Source of the DNA: Aliivibrio fischeri ATCC 7744 = JCM 18803 = DSM 507
GTDB taxonomy: Bacteria; Pseudomonadota; Gammaproteobacteria; Enterobacterales; Vibrionaceae
DNA: 64,000 bases
Direction: 5' to 3'
NCBI RefSeq assembly: GCF_023983475.1
Contig: NZ_CP092712.1
Location: forward strand, 1,550,001 to 1,614,000
Shown: positions 26,979-36,378 of the stretch, one piece after another
Layout: each line of letters opens with the position of its first letter
Position numbering within the stretch: the stretch's first letter is position 1
Notes under the pieces: model-generated
What the model was told of the DNA's origin: nothing
Database searches by the model: none
The model's input: only the letters and a program-made list of their open reading frames with translations
Translations under genes and position numbers: made by a program

Positions 26979-27845
26979 ATGTGGCAAGCTATTGCAAAAC
27001 AAATCTCTGAAGTAACTCAACAACCTTTCAGTATCTCAGAACGTGAGAGTGTGAATGGTGGCGAAATAAATGACTGCTACATGATAAGTAATGGAAGTCA
27101 GCGCTATTTTGTCAAAATTAATGAAAAAGCAGAACTTCCTATATTTGAAACTGAAATAGAAAGCCTCACTCAACTTGATAAATCAGATCATATCTTTGTC
27201 CCCTCTCCAATCCATATAGGAACAACCAAAGAACATTCATTTTTAGTTCTTAATTACCTCCCAACAAAAAGTATGGATAAAGACGCTTTTTATGAATTAG
27301 GTGTCAGTCTTGCTAATCACCATCTATGGGGTGATCAACTTGAATACGGTTTTGATTGTGATAACTATCTTGGAAATGTATTACAAGTAAATACTTGGCA
27401 CCGTCGTTGGGATTGTTTTTTTGCAGAGCAGCGCATTGGCTGGCAACTTCAACTACTCAAAGAAAAAGGGATGATCCTTGGGGATATCGATACTCTAGTT
27501 AAAAATAGTAAATTAATTCTTCATAACCACCAACCTAAACCTGCATTACTGCATGGTGATTTATGGCATGGTAATATTGCTTTAAGTGTTAAGGGACCAA
27601 TAAGTTACGATCCCGCATCTTATTGGGGAGATGCTGAATGTGATTTAGCAATGGTTGAACTGTTTGGAGGGATTCAAGACAGTTTCTTTGAAGGGTATGA
27701 ATCCATATCCCCTATTTCTGAAGGCTTTGAAACTCGTCAGCACTTATATAGTCTTTATCATGTATTAAATCACTGCAATATGTTTGGTGGTGAATACATG
27801 TTCCATGCACAACAGCTGATCGATAAGCTGAATTTAAATGAATAA
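26979..27845 (+). CDS. Fructosamine kinase family protein
   Basis: 288 aa, aminoglycoside-phosphotransferase-like fold. The catalytic loop is LLHGDLWHGNIA and the metal-binding segment SYDPASYWGDAECDLAM. The ATP-binding lysine is probably in RYFVKINEK. Members phosphorylate ketosamines on glycated proteins or small molecules to allow deglycation; the E. coli homologue is YniA. The RBS GAGG precedes the ATG. Confidence 0.9.
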   Translation: MWQAIAKQISEVTQQPFSISERESVNGGEINDCYMISNGSQRYFVKINEKAELPIFETEIESLTQLDKSDHIFVPSPIHIGTTKEHSFLVLNYLPTKSMDKDAFYELGVSLANHHLWGDQLEYGFDCDNYLGNVLQVNTWHRRWDCFFAEQRIGWQLQLLKEKGMILGDIDTLVKNSKLILHNHQPKPALLHGDLWHGNIALSVKGPISYDPASYWGDAECDLAMVELFGGIQDSFFEGYESISPISEGFETRQHLYSLYHVLNHCNMFGGEYMFHAQQLIDKLNLNE

Positions 27846-27870
27846 CATCAGACATTCACCCAATAAATAC

Positions 27871-27902
27871 AATGAGATGGTACTTGCCATCTCATTTTTT
27901 GT
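27871..27902 (+). terminator. Terminator after the fructosamine kinase gene
   Basis: AATGAGATGG and CCATCTCATT form a perfect 10-bp stem around a 6-nt loop, followed by a T-run. Confidence 0.88.
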
Positions 27903-28081
27903 TTAATGTTAAACTCTTTGGCTTAAAACATCGCATCAATCAACTTTTTTACTTAATTCACTGCAGAAACAAACTCTTTTTTCTACTATTAAATGGATAT
28001 TCATTAATGCGTTATACCAATTCTATAGAAAGTTAATTAGAACTGGCATTTACGATTACAGAACAGTAAAAGGAGTTTGTT

Positions 28082-28285
28082 GTGAATAATTACATTAATA
28101 AAAATATCCAGTGCCCTAACTGCCATCACTCAATTGATATGGTTATCGACCAATCTCAATCAAATAAAAAAGTATACGATGACTGTCCATCTTGTCATCG
28201 TGCCATTGAATTTAACATGGAGATTAACCCATATACTCAATCGGTAAGTCTTTCTATCAATAATGATGAAGATGGATTGTTTTAG
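28082..28285 (+). CDS. CPXCG-motif cysteine-rich small protein
   Basis: 67 aa, GTG start after a strong AAGGAG site. Two CxxC pairs (CPNC and CPSC, about 24 residues apart) should bind zinc. Matches the small CPXCG-type family; function unknown. Confidence 0.82.
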   Translation: MNNYINKNIQCPNCHHSIDMVIDQSQSNKKVYDDCPSCHRAIEFNMEINPYTQSVSLSINNDEDGLF

Positions 28286-28291
28286 CTGATC

Positions 28292-28900
28292 TTATTGTTG
28301 GTTCGCTAACACTCGCTCAACAGTATCTACAATAGCTTGTGTTTGCGGATCAATCTCTAGATTAATTTTATCGCCAATTACTCTAGAACTTAAATTGGTA
28401 CGCTCTAGAGTTTCAGGAATTAAATTTACATTAAATCCTTTTTCATCGACATCACCAATCGTCAAACTGATCCCATCAACCCCAATATAGCCTTTATGTA
28501 AAATGTATTTTGTCCATTGTGCAGGAACATCAAACCATATTTGGCAATTCTCACTGGTTTTATTGATTGCACGTACAACCATTACATCAACGATATGGCC
28601 AGACATTGAGTGCCCACCAATCTCATCTCCAAAGCGGGCTGCACGTTCAATATTAACCTCTTGCCCTACTTCTAATAAACCAAGATTCGTTAGACGTAAC
28701 GTTTCCTCGATAAGGTCAAAGTGCGCTTGTTGGCCTTCAATCTTAGTTACGGTCAAACAACAACCATTATGAGCAACTGAAGCACCAATTTCTAAACCTT
28801 GATGGTACGGAGTAGGAATTTCAATAATATGAGTTTGAAACTTGTCTTTTTTTACAATATTAACGACTTTTGCAGTGGTCGCGACAATACCTGTAAACAT
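28292..28900 (-). CDS. ribE: Riboflavin synthase (alpha subunit)
   Basis: 202 aa. Two lumazine-binding repeats, starting MFTGIVATTAKV and again near GGHSMSGHIVDV, with NGCCLTV and GVDGISLTIG. It dismutates two lumazine molecules to riboflavin. I found no FMN-riboswitch core in the 258 bp upstream. Confidence 0.94.
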   Translation of the reverse strand: MFTGIVATTAKVVNIVKKDKFQTHIIEIPTPYHQGLEIGASVAHNGCCLTVTKIEGQQAHFDLIEETLRLTNLGLLEVGQEVNIERAARFGDEIGGHSMSGHIVDVMVVRAINKTSENCQIWFDVPAQWTKYILHKGYIGVDGISLTIGDVDEKGFNVNLIPETLERTNLSSRVIGDKINLEIDPQTQAIVDTVERVLANQQ

Positions 28901-29158
28901 TTACTTCTCCAATAATCTTTTATCAAGTATTTGAGCTATAAATAATTAACTCAACTTTATTACAATAATCTACAATACTTGGAATATTTCATTTTGTGAA
29001 GCTCACTGTTTTCTATATAATGACGCCTTTCTGCTTACCTTTAACAGTTCCTCTGTTCAAAGCACTCAATCAGACCTTTTTTCTTCATTACATCCTTATG
29101 TGATGATGAATCGATAAATTAAACTCCTTATTTACAAATATATTGATACGGTGACGCA

Positions 29159-30541
29159 GTGCACAGATACCAAAAAGAAATCGTTCGCTTAATTAAACTC
29201 TCTACACCTGTATTAATTGCAAGTGTGGCACAAACAGGCATGGGCTTTGTTGACACAGTAATGGCTGGTGGCGTAAGCGCAACTGACATGGCTGCTGTAG
29301 CCATTGCTGCAAGTGTGTGGCTACCTTCTGTATTGTTTGGTGTTGGTCTACTTATAGCCCTTGTGCCTGTTGTAGCTCAACTAAACGGTTCAGGAAAATC
29401 AAAAAAAGTACCATTTGAGATCCACCAAGGTGTTTACCTTGCTTTATTAACCTCAATTCCAATTATGCTGGTGTTATATAATGCTGGCTTTATTATTGCT
29501 GCAATGGATGTAGAACCTGAGCTATACGAAAAAACTCAAGGCTATTTACATGCTGTATTGTGGGCTGCGCCAGCATTTTTATTATTCCAAACTCTGCGTA
29601 GTTTTTGTGAAGGTTTATCTCTAACCACTCCAGCAATGATTATCGGCTTCATTGGTCTTGCTTCTAACGTTCCATTAAACTGGATGTTTGTTTACGGTGA
29701 GCTTGGCGCTCCTGCTCTTGGTGGTGTTGGTTGTGGTGTTGCTACCGCTATCGTTTATTGGTTGATGTTCTTAACCATGACATTGTATACGTTTATCGCT
29801 CCTAAATTACGCCGCGTAAACCTATATGAAAACTGGAATAAGCCGCAAAGAAAAGAGATCTATCGCCTTTTCAAACTGGGGCTTCCTGTTGCTTTGTCTA
29901 TTTTCTTTGAAGTGACCCTATTTGCTGCTGTTGCATTATTGGTTTCTCCATTAGGTTCGACAGTTGTTGCCGCTCACCAAGTTGCGATTAATTTTTCATC
30001 CTTAATCTTTATGATCCCAATGAGTATTGCCGTTGCGGTAAGTATTCGTGTTGGTCATAAATTAGGTGAGAAAGATCTTGATGGAGCAAAAATCGCTAGT
30101 TACTGTGGCTTAGCATTTGGGTTATTAATGGCGTGTTGTACTGCGGTATTAACTTTATTATTCCGTGAGCAAATTGCCTATTTATATTCAGATAACCAAG
30201 AAGTAATTACTTTAGCGGTAAGCTTAATGTTATTAGCTGCTATTTATCAGTGTACTGATGCCGTGCAGGTAGTTGCTGCTGGTGCCCTTCGTGGTTATAA
30301 AGATATGAATGCCATCTTTAAGTGTACTTTTGTGTCTTACTGGATAGTTGGTTTACCTTCTGGTTATATCCTTGGTATGACAGATTGGGTTAGAGAACCA
30401 ATGGGCGTATATGGTTTTTGGTTCGGTTTTATTGGTGGCTTAACGACATCAGCAATCTTACTAACTTGTCGTCTACTATGGCTACAAAGAAACCCTGCTC
30501 GCATCGATATGGAAGTAGATGAACTGCAAATCATGCACTAA
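29159..30541 (+). CDS. norM: MATE-family multidrug efflux protein NorM
   Basis: 460 aa with twelve hydrophobic segments. It opens VHRYQKE then LIASVAQTGMGFVDTVMAGG, and VAAHQVAINFSSLIFMIPMSI lies in the C-terminal half, closely following Vibrio NorM. Sodium-coupled export of cationic drugs and fluoroquinolones is the known activity. The GTG start at 29159 agrees with the family N-terminus. Confidence 0.94.
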   Translation: MHRYQKEIVRLIKLSTPVLIASVAQTGMGFVDTVMAGGVSATDMAAVAIAASVWLPSVLFGVGLLIALVPVVAQLNGSGKSKKVPFEIHQGVYLALLTSIPIMLVLYNAGFIIAAMDVEPELYEKTQGYLHAVLWAAPAFLLFQTLRSFCEGLSLTTPAMIIGFIGLASNVPLNWMFVYGELGAPALGGVGCGVATAIVYWLMFLTMTLYTFIAPKLRRVNLYENWNKPQRKEIYRLFKLGLPVALSIFFEVTLFAAVALLVSPLGSTVVAAHQVAINFSSLIFMIPMSIAVAVSIRVGHKLGEKDLDGAKIASYCGLAFGLLMACCTAVLTLLFREQIAYLYSDNQEVITLAVSLMLLAAIYQCTDAVQVVAAGALRGYKDMNAIFKCTFVSYWIVGLPSGYILGMTDWVREPMGVYGFWFGFIGGLTTSAILLTCRLLWLQRNPARIDMEVDELQIMH

Positions 30542-30561
30542 CTTTCCAGCTTAAAACAATA

Positions 30562-30598
30562 AAAAAAGCCGAACATATTAGATATGCTCGGCTTTTTT
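30562..30598. terminator. Terminator between norM and the TPR gene
   Basis: GCCGAACATAT pairs with ATATGCTCGGC (one mismatch), flanked by A-run and T-run, so it can act in both directions between convergent genes. Confidence 0.88.
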
Positions 30599-30630
30599 AT
30601 TTTCTAATCAAGTAATTATTTGAGTTGGTA

Positions 30631-31635
30631 TTACTTACGCTTCTCTTTTAATTGCTCAATAACATAGTCAGGCGCTACCTTTGCTAGCTCTTCTAAACAC
30701 GCATCTGCTTTTTCATTTCCATATCGCACATAGATATCACACACAGCGTATAACTGCTCTGGAGAACCAGAAATTAAATACGCTTTCTCAAAAGATTCCG
30801 TTGCTAATTTAACATCAATACTCTCTTGTAGAACACCATTCAAATACCAATAATAACTATTATTATCAGCCAATGTTGCAGCTGTCTGAATTGATTTAGC
30901 GGCGTCTTCTTTTTGATTTAAACGCACTTGAGTTAATGCTTTTGAATAAAATAAACTCGCTTCTTTTGGTAATTGCATTATACCTTGATTTAACGTAGCT
31001 AGCGCTTGTTCATCTTGATTTTGACCACGGAAATTATCTGATAAGTTCAACCATACTTCTGCATTTTCAGGTTCAGATTTAACTAATTTTTGATAAATAA
31101 CATCGGCTTTAGTCCACTCACCATGCCAGCGGTATATGTCCGCTAATTGCAGTTGAGTATCCTCTCTATTTTGCGATGTTAAAGTATCAACTAGCTCTTT
31201 ATATACAGGTTCCATTTGAACCTGTTGTTCTACCGTCATAGAACGATATTCACGCATTAAATTAATACCAGCAGCGAGACGAACACTCATTTCAGAATCA
31301 CTCAATAACGGTGAAATCATTCTCCAACGATGAGATAACTTGTATAACTCTGATCCTGTAATTGCCGCTTCTCGGATAACCGGATTTGGATCTTTTAGCC
31401 CTCTAGCGACCGCAACCAAACTGTTTTGGTTAGGAAATCGAGCTAATTGGCGTAATGCATCTGCTCTATTTTCTATCGTTTCATTTTTATTTTGAGCCCT
31501 ATACGCTAATTCTTGCTCAGGGCTCATCTTTTGTGCTTGATTCACCGTAGGATCTTGTTGAACACTGTCACTAGCAAATGAAGGCGCAGAAAATCCCAAT
31601 ATGGATAACAAACTAATACAGACTATTTTTTTCAT
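30631..31635 (-). CDS. Secreted HEAT/TPR-repeat protein, paralogue of the cytochrome c C-terminal half
   Basis: 334 aa. The signal peptide ends near SAPSFASDS. A HEAT-like part (ALRQLARFPNQNSLVAVARGL, then RWRMISPLLSD) leads into TPRs (AEVWLNLSDNFRGQNQDEQA). It aligns along its whole mature length with the C-terminal half of the octaheme cytochrome at 41705-43981: compare SALQRLSAFPSKNTLVALGR and RWQIISPLLTD. It has no CxxCH motif. It lies 53 bp after the sulfatase maturase, probably in one operon. Role unknown; a periplasmic scaffold is likely. Confidence 0.85.
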   Translation of the reverse strand: MKKIVCISLLSILGFSAPSFASDSVQQDPTVNQAQKMSPEQELAYRAQNKNETIENRADALRQLARFPNQNSLVAVARGLKDPNPVIREAAITGSELYKLSHRWRMISPLLSDSEMSVRLAAGINLMREYRSMTVEQQVQMEPVYKELVDTLTSQNREDTQLQLADIYRWHGEWTKADVIYQKLVKSEPENAEVWLNLSDNFRGQNQDEQALATLNQGIMQLPKEASLFYSKALTQVRLNQKEDAAKSIQTAATLADNNSYYWYLNGVLQESIDVKLATESFEKAYLISGSPEQLYAVCDIYVRYGNEKADACLEELAKVAPDYVIEQLKEKRK

Positions 31636-31688
31636 AAGGTACTCTTAAACGTACGATCTTAAAGATTAAACTATTAGTACTTAAATTA

Positions 31689-33005
31689 TTAAAACTTAGT
31701 AGGAAAAGCATTTTGGTTAACTTGGTGCATCTTCGCATCGCTGTATTTACCGTGCTGAACAGGGTTCCCTAGCATTTTCAATATATAAGCGATGGATTTA
31801 TCGGCATGAGCAAAAAACTTCTTCCAACCTGCACATAGATAATTTAATCCTGGTTCACCATCACGTGTTTTAATAAAACGGTTTTTAGGGCATTCACCAT
31901 GACACGCAAATTTGTATTCACACTTCTGGCATTGAGTGGTTAACGTTTTTGATTTTGCAAAACCAAACTCTTGTTGCTTACGGCTAAACGCTAATGTATC
32001 CAGCTCTTCATTATGAATATTTCCGATTTTATATTCAGGGTACACATAATGGTCACAAGCAAACACATCCCCATTGTGTTCCATTGCTAAGCCTTTTCCG
32101 CAAATCTCACCTAATGTACATAATGGGTTTTTACGCCCCATCCATGTTTCAACACTGGCTTCAAAATACTGAACAAATACTTTACCTAGATCATGCTGAG
32201 TCCATTCATCAAATACAGCAATTAAGAAATTACCCCATGCTTCATCTGAAACACACCAAGGTTCCATAATAGATTCTTTATTACCTGGAATTAAACGTTT
32301 ATCGCCTTGACGTAGCTGTGCTGCAATTTGCTCAGTTTGAGGTGCAACTGTTCTAAACGTTTTTTGCTCAACGATTGGAATAAACTGCATTTGTGGCGAT
32401 TTCACCACATCACGTAAGAATCGATATACCTCAAGAGGGTTTCGACTCGTTAAATTATTCACACACGTTAACGTGGCAAATTTCACATTGTGTTTATGCA
32501 ATAATTCAACAGCGTTCATCACTTGCTTAAACGTACCACGCCCCGCTTTATTGGTGCGATAAGCATTATGTAGCATTTCAGGGCCATCAATACTTAAACC
32601 AACTAAAAAATTATTTTCAGCAAGAAACTCGCACCATTTATCGGTTAATAACGTACCATTTGTCTGTAAATCATTAGAAATCAAGATCCCTTCAGGTTGG
32701 TATTTCTTTTGAAACTCAACAATTCTTTTAAAATAATCAAGGCCTAATAACGTCGGCTCACCACCTTGCCATGAAAAAATAATCTCTGGCGTGTTTTGCC
32801 CTTCGATATATTGACGAATATAAGTTTCAAGTGTTTCGTCATCCATTTGAGGTGAACAACCCTTTTTATACTCAAGTAAATCTTCTTTACTTAGGTAATA
32901 ACAATAAGAACAATCGATATTACATACAGCACCAATAGGCTTGGCCATAACATGTAATCGTTTTGATGCTTTACCTTGAAATTGTGGGCCTTGAGTAATG
33001 ATCAT
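31689..33005 (-). CDS. Anaerobic sulfatase maturase (radical SAM/SPASM, anSME type)
   Basis: 438 aa. The radical-SAM cluster is Cx3Cx2C at Cys28, Cys32 and Cys35 (CNIDCSYC). The C-terminal SPASM cysteines are in LCTLGEICGKG, ACDHYVYP, CQKCEYKFACHGECPKNR and YLCAGW. It oxidises the active-site Cys or Ser of sulfatases to formylglycine without oxygen. Three Cys-type sulfatases in this block are the obvious substrates. Cytoplasmic, so it acts before their export. The downstream gene is the TPR protein. Confidence 0.93.
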   Translation of the reverse strand: MIITQGPQFQGKASKRLHVMAKPIGAVCNIDCSYCYYLSKEDLLEYKKGCSPQMDDETLETYIRQYIEGQNTPEIIFSWQGGEPTLLGLDYFKRIVEFQKKYQPEGILISNDLQTNGTLLTDKWCEFLAENNFLVGLSIDGPEMLHNAYRTNKAGRGTFKQVMNAVELLHKHNVKFATLTCVNNLTSRNPLEVYRFLRDVVKSPQMQFIPIVEQKTFRTVAPQTEQIAAQLRQGDKRLIPGNKESIMEPWCVSDEAWGNFLIAVFDEWTQHDLGKVFVQYFEASVETWMGRKNPLCTLGEICGKGLAMEHNGDVFACDHYVYPEYKIGNIHNEELDTLAFSRKQQEFGFAKSKTLTTQCQKCEYKFACHGECPKNRFIKTRDGEPGLNYLCAGWKKFFAHADKSIAYILKMLGNPVQHGKYSDAKMHQVNQNAFPTKF

Positions 33006-33206
33006 ATTGATTCCTATTATTTTACGAATTTGGTTAAGTAGAACTTACCTAGCAAAACAGAAAACCACCCTTATAGTTTTGCCACTAAGTAAGTTCTAAC
33101 TTTATAATAAACAAAAAGAACTACTCTATTAGTTATATACGTTATTCCAATTTGGAATGTTAAGTTACTGTATGATAAACGTACAAAAATAACTGTTGAG
33201 GATGTC

Positions 33207-34001
33207 ATGTTTAACGTCTCTTTTTTTACCAAAAACAAAACTTTTTTACCTATCTCAATCTTCTGCTTTGCTTTGTTGGGATGCACAAGTACACCTCCAC
33301 ATCCCATCACTCAAAAAATTGAACAAAATATGGTGTCCGTTCAAGGTGGAGAATTTGAAATGGGGTCAAATACGCCTGAAGCAAAAAAATCAGAAAAGCC
33401 GGCTCACACCGTGATGGTGAATGATTTCTATATTTCTAAGTTCGAAGTTACTCAAGAAATTTTTGAGTCAGTCATGGGCTCTTCTCTCAGCTATTTCCAA
33501 GATCCTAATGTTCCAGTTAATAACTTAAGTTGGCAGCAGGCTAATTTTTTCATTCAAAAATTAAATGAGCTGACAGGTGAAACTTATCGACTACCTACCG
33601 AAGCTGAATGGGAATTCGCTGCTCGTGGAGGAAATTTAAGTAAAGGTTATATTTATAGTGGTTCAGACAATATTGATGATGTGGCTTGGTATTCTAAAAA
33701 TGCCAATAATCGCGCACACCCTGTTGGAATGAAGCAACCGAATGAACTAGGTTTATATGACATGACTGGTAATGTTGGTGAGTTCGTGAGTGACGCCTAT
33801 GATGATAATTTTTACCGCGTTTCACCAAAAGATAACCCTAACAACGCACGAGACGAAGCAAGTGGTTTAGTGCATAAATCAGTTCGCGGCAGTAGCTTTT
33901 CTTATGATGCAAATGAGTCAGAAAACTATCGACGAGATTTTGCAAGTCAGTCCATTATTATGTCGGACATGGGATTACGATTAGTAAGAGATAAAAACTA
34001 A
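33207..34001 (+). CDS. FGE-like (SUMF1-domain) lipoprotein without catalytic cysteines
   Basis: 264 aa. The lipobox LLGC gives lipidated Cys29. The SUMF1 fold runs from MVSVQGGEFEMGSN through LPTEAEWEFAARGG and DMTGNVGEFVSDAYDD to RGSSFSYDANESENYRRDFAS. The segment that carries the active cysteines in true FGEs has none, so it is probably not an oxidase. It is divergent from the radical-SAM maturase, which would do the maturation. It might bind the sulfatases or their substrate at the outer membrane; this is a guess. Confidence 0.83.
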   Translation: MFNVSFFTKNKTFLPISIFCFALLGCTSTPPHPITQKIEQNMVSVQGGEFEMGSNTPEAKKSEKPAHTVMVNDFYISKFEVTQEIFESVMGSSLSYFQDPNVPVNNLSWQQANFFIQKLNELTGETYRLPTEAEWEFAARGGNLSKGYIYSGSDNIDDVAWYSKNANNRAHPVGMKQPNELGLYDMTGNVGEFVSDAYDDNFYRVSPKDNPNNARDEASGLVHKSVRGSSFSYDANESENYRRDFASQSIIMSDMGLRLVRDKN

Positions 34002-34043
34002 ACTTACTAAAAATCTTCATTCAAAATTAATTCTTCACAAATA

Positions 34044-34074
34044 AAAACAGCGCCGCAAGTTCGGCGCTGTTTGT
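34044..34074. terminator. Terminator between the FGE-like gene and the LysR gene
   Basis: ACAGCGCCG and CGGCGCTGT form a 9-bp GC-rich stem around a 6-nt loop, with A-run before and T-rich tail after; bidirectional between convergent genes. Confidence 0.9.
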
Positions 34075-34989
34075 TTAAAAATCGTTTTTTGCTGCTTTTT
34101 GAATTTGCTGACGCAACCAACGATGACCACTGTCATTACTTCGACTTGGATGCCAAATACTGCATAGTTCATGTTGTTGACGATTAAAAGGTAAATCCAA
34201 CGACTTCAAATTATAATAATCACCTAAATCATCCAATGTTGACTGAGGTAACATTCCAATCATCTCTGTCGAGCCAATGATTGGCATCATCTCAAAAGCA
34301 CCAGCTGCACGAATAACAATATTGCGGGCTTCTAACTCTCCTATATCTTCAGCATTAAGCAAACTACTACGGCTATGCCAGCGAGATGCGGCAACATGTT
34401 CTTCACTTAAAAATTGTTCAAGGCTAATTGAATCCCCTATTCTTGGATGATCTTTACTGCAAACAACTTTTAATATTTCAGTATAAACCACTTCAGATTT
34501 TAAAATAGTTCGTCCTCGTATCGCCATATCGATAACTAAATCATAACGTTGCAAACGTAAATCTGATTCTAAATCTTCAGTAAATTGAGGATGAATCTCT
34601 AGTGATATATTAGGTGCCGATGTTCGGATCTGTTTAACTAACTTTGGTATCAAAGAATAATTTACTGTTGATACCACTGCTATTGAAAAGATTCGATTGG
34701 ATGTTTTAGGGTCAAATTCCCTTGACGCTGACAACGTAGAAGTAAAATTCTTCAACGCTGCAGACATTGCAGGGTAAATATCTGAAGCAAAAACGGTTGG
34801 TTCTACTCCTGTTGTATTTCGATGAAAAAGCCCATCATCATATATCTCTCGTAGACGCTTTAATGCTTTACTTACTGCAGGTTGACTAATGTTCATTCTT
34901 ATCGCCGCCTTTGAGAGGTTTTTCTCTTCATAGATAGCGACAAAAATGGGGATCAAGTTTAGTTCTGTGCTTTTCATAATAACCGACAC
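34075..34989 (-). CDS. LysR-family transcriptional regulator
   Basis: 304 aa from a GTG at 34989; an ATG four codons later (34977) is also possible. The N-terminal helix-turn-helix is NLIPIFVAIYEEKNLSKAAI ... ISQPAVSKALKRLREIYDD, followed by a periplasmic-binding-fold effector domain. It sits 78 bp downstream of batD on the same strand. LysR regulators bind T-N11-A sites; the inverted repeats found upstream of the sulfatases and moxR fit that pattern, so this is a candidate regulator of the block. Confidence 0.92.
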   Translation of the reverse strand: MSVIMKSTELNLIPIFVAIYEEKNLSKAAIRMNISQPAVSKALKRLREIYDDGLFHRNTTGVEPTVFASDIYPAMSAALKNFTSTLSASREFDPKTSNRIFSIAVVSTVNYSLIPKLVKQIRTSAPNISLEIHPQFTEDLESDLRLQRYDLVIDMAIRGRTILKSEVVYTEILKVVCSKDHPRIGDSISLEQFLSEEHVAASRWHSRSSLLNAEDIGELEARNIVIRAAGAFEMMPIIGSTEMIGMLPQSTLDDLGDYYNLKSLDLPFNRQQHELCSIWHPSRSNDSGHRWLRQQIQKAAKNDF

Positions 34990-35067
34990 GGCTGATTCAT
35001 CCTGATTTCACTTTATATAACTGAGCAGATGAAACAAGTACAGTCCATCAGTTCTGTGTTGATTATC

Positions 35068-36378
35068 TTACTTTTTCTTTTTGTTTATTCGATACTTATT
35101 CAGCTGAGGCAAAGCCTTCTTAAATTTAATTCTTTCTCCTAATTGATATTTAGCAGTATCTCGACGACTAATTGCTTTCCATAACCGCTTAGATAGTGAC
35201 GTTGTCACCTTCTTATTTTGAAATTGTGTTGTTTCACTCTGCCATTCTTGCTTGTTTTCATACGCTTTGAGCTCAACGAGACTATCTGTTTCTCTCAATA
35301 AACGATAAAGCAGCATTCTAACTGTTCCCCATTCCTCTTGATTTACCGCTCTAGAATATACGAGCCATGCCGGAAGTGGATGAGTTTGATAATAACGCAC
35401 GGTTTTAATCGCAGCGACGATAATAAGAAGAAGAATGAATACACAAACTGCGAATGGTTTCCAATATTCAATAAACCAAGAGCGCAAAGTGTGTGATACC
35501 GCAAAGGTTTGTCCTTCAATATTAATCGTTTTTAATTCACCTGAATCAACATCCCACCAAACTAACTCAAGAGCAGGAAACGTAACTTCTCCACCCGTTT
35601 GTAATACATAAACGGAAGATTCTTCTCGTTGAGATAAATAGTCACCTCGAGTTTGTGTATCACTCAATTTAGGTGGTTGATTATAGGTTTGATAATGCGT
35701 GCTTGATGTCGCTGGCAAAATCTCAGGGATCAACATGGCAAGGGTATCAGCCCCTTTAATCGTAATCGTACGAGTTATCGAATCGCCAGCTTCGAGTTCT
35801 GAATTAGACGTATCCCATTTTTGTTGCACGGTAAAATCCAGCCCAGACACCCATTGTTGCTTATCATCAAGCAACCCAGATGGTTTCATTACTTTAAATG
35901 TTTGAGCTTGGGTATAAAGGGTTCCTGAGGCATTACCCACACCTTTTTTTGATACTTGCACTTTTACCGCCGTAGGAGGAATAACATAAGTACCTGCTTT
36001 TTGAGGATATAATGTCACTTCCCAGCGTTGATGCGTCCAAGTGACTCCGTTTTTGCGTTCAGTAAAATTGGTTGCAAGTTGATTACGTTGTTTAACTGCA
36101 ACGTTGGGAATATCAATTGCAGCAATGCGAGTACCACCAGTAAACCACCTTGGAGTAACCACTTCTATATACAAAATAATTTGTTGATTAATGGCATATG
36201 CTTTCTGGTCTTCATCTGTTTTTGATGGTTCACTTAGCCACGTTTTAATGGATACATTATCCGAGCCATCCAGTTGAGTCGCGGCATGTATTTTCATACT
36301 AAAAACGATGGCGATAAGCAGAAAAAGCACATGACAGAAAAAGTAAATACCGCGTTGTTTATCAGTGTATTGAAACAT
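35068..36378 (-). CDS. BatD-like membrane protein
   Basis: 436 aa from the ATG at 36378, which overlaps the upstream stop by one base (TGATG). An N-terminal hydrophobic signal/anchor is followed by beta-rich repeats (IILYIEVVTPRWFTGGTRIA, GTYVIPPTAVKVQV), a membrane segment near residue 320 (FAVCVFILLLIIVAAI) and a basic cytoplasmic tail. Position as last gene of a MoxR-VWA operon and topology match BatD. Bat operons are tied to aerotolerance and envelope stress; the mechanism is unclear. Confidence 0.82.
   Translation of the reverse strand: MFQYTDKQRGIYFFCHVLFLLIAIVFSMKIHAATQLDGSDNVSIKTWLSEPSKTDEDQKAYAINQQIILYIEVVTPRWFTGGTRIAAIDIPNVAVKQRNQLATNFTERKNGVTWTHQRWEVTLYPQKAGTYVIPPTAVKVQVSKKGVGNASGTLYTQAQTFKVMKPSGLLDDKQQWVSGLDFTVQQKWDTSNSELEAGDSITRTITIKGADTLAMLIPEILPATSSTHYQTYNQPPKLSDTQTRGDYLSQREESSVYVLQTGGEVTFPALELVWWDVDSGELKTINIEGQTFAVSHTLRSWFIEYWKPFAVCVFILLLIIVAAIKTVRYYQTHPLPAWLVYSRAVNQEEWGTVRMLLYRLLRETDSLVELKAYENKQEWQSETTQFQNKKVTTSLSKRLWKAISRRDTAKYQLGERIKFKKALPQLNKYRINKKKK

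Noticed and set aside
28014-28051. ACCAATTCT ... AGAACTGGC imperfect inverted repeat as a mobile-element remnant
   Set aside because: The arms are short and mismatched, and the sequence does not match the repeat at 52121; too weak to call.
28901-29158. Possible FMN riboswitch upstream of ribE
   Set aside because: The conserved RFN-element core sequences are not visible on the minus strand here.
33071-33310. Minus-strand 79-aa frame across the maturase/FGE-like promoter region
   Set aside because: It overlaps the start of the FGE-like gene and lacks a credible start signal.
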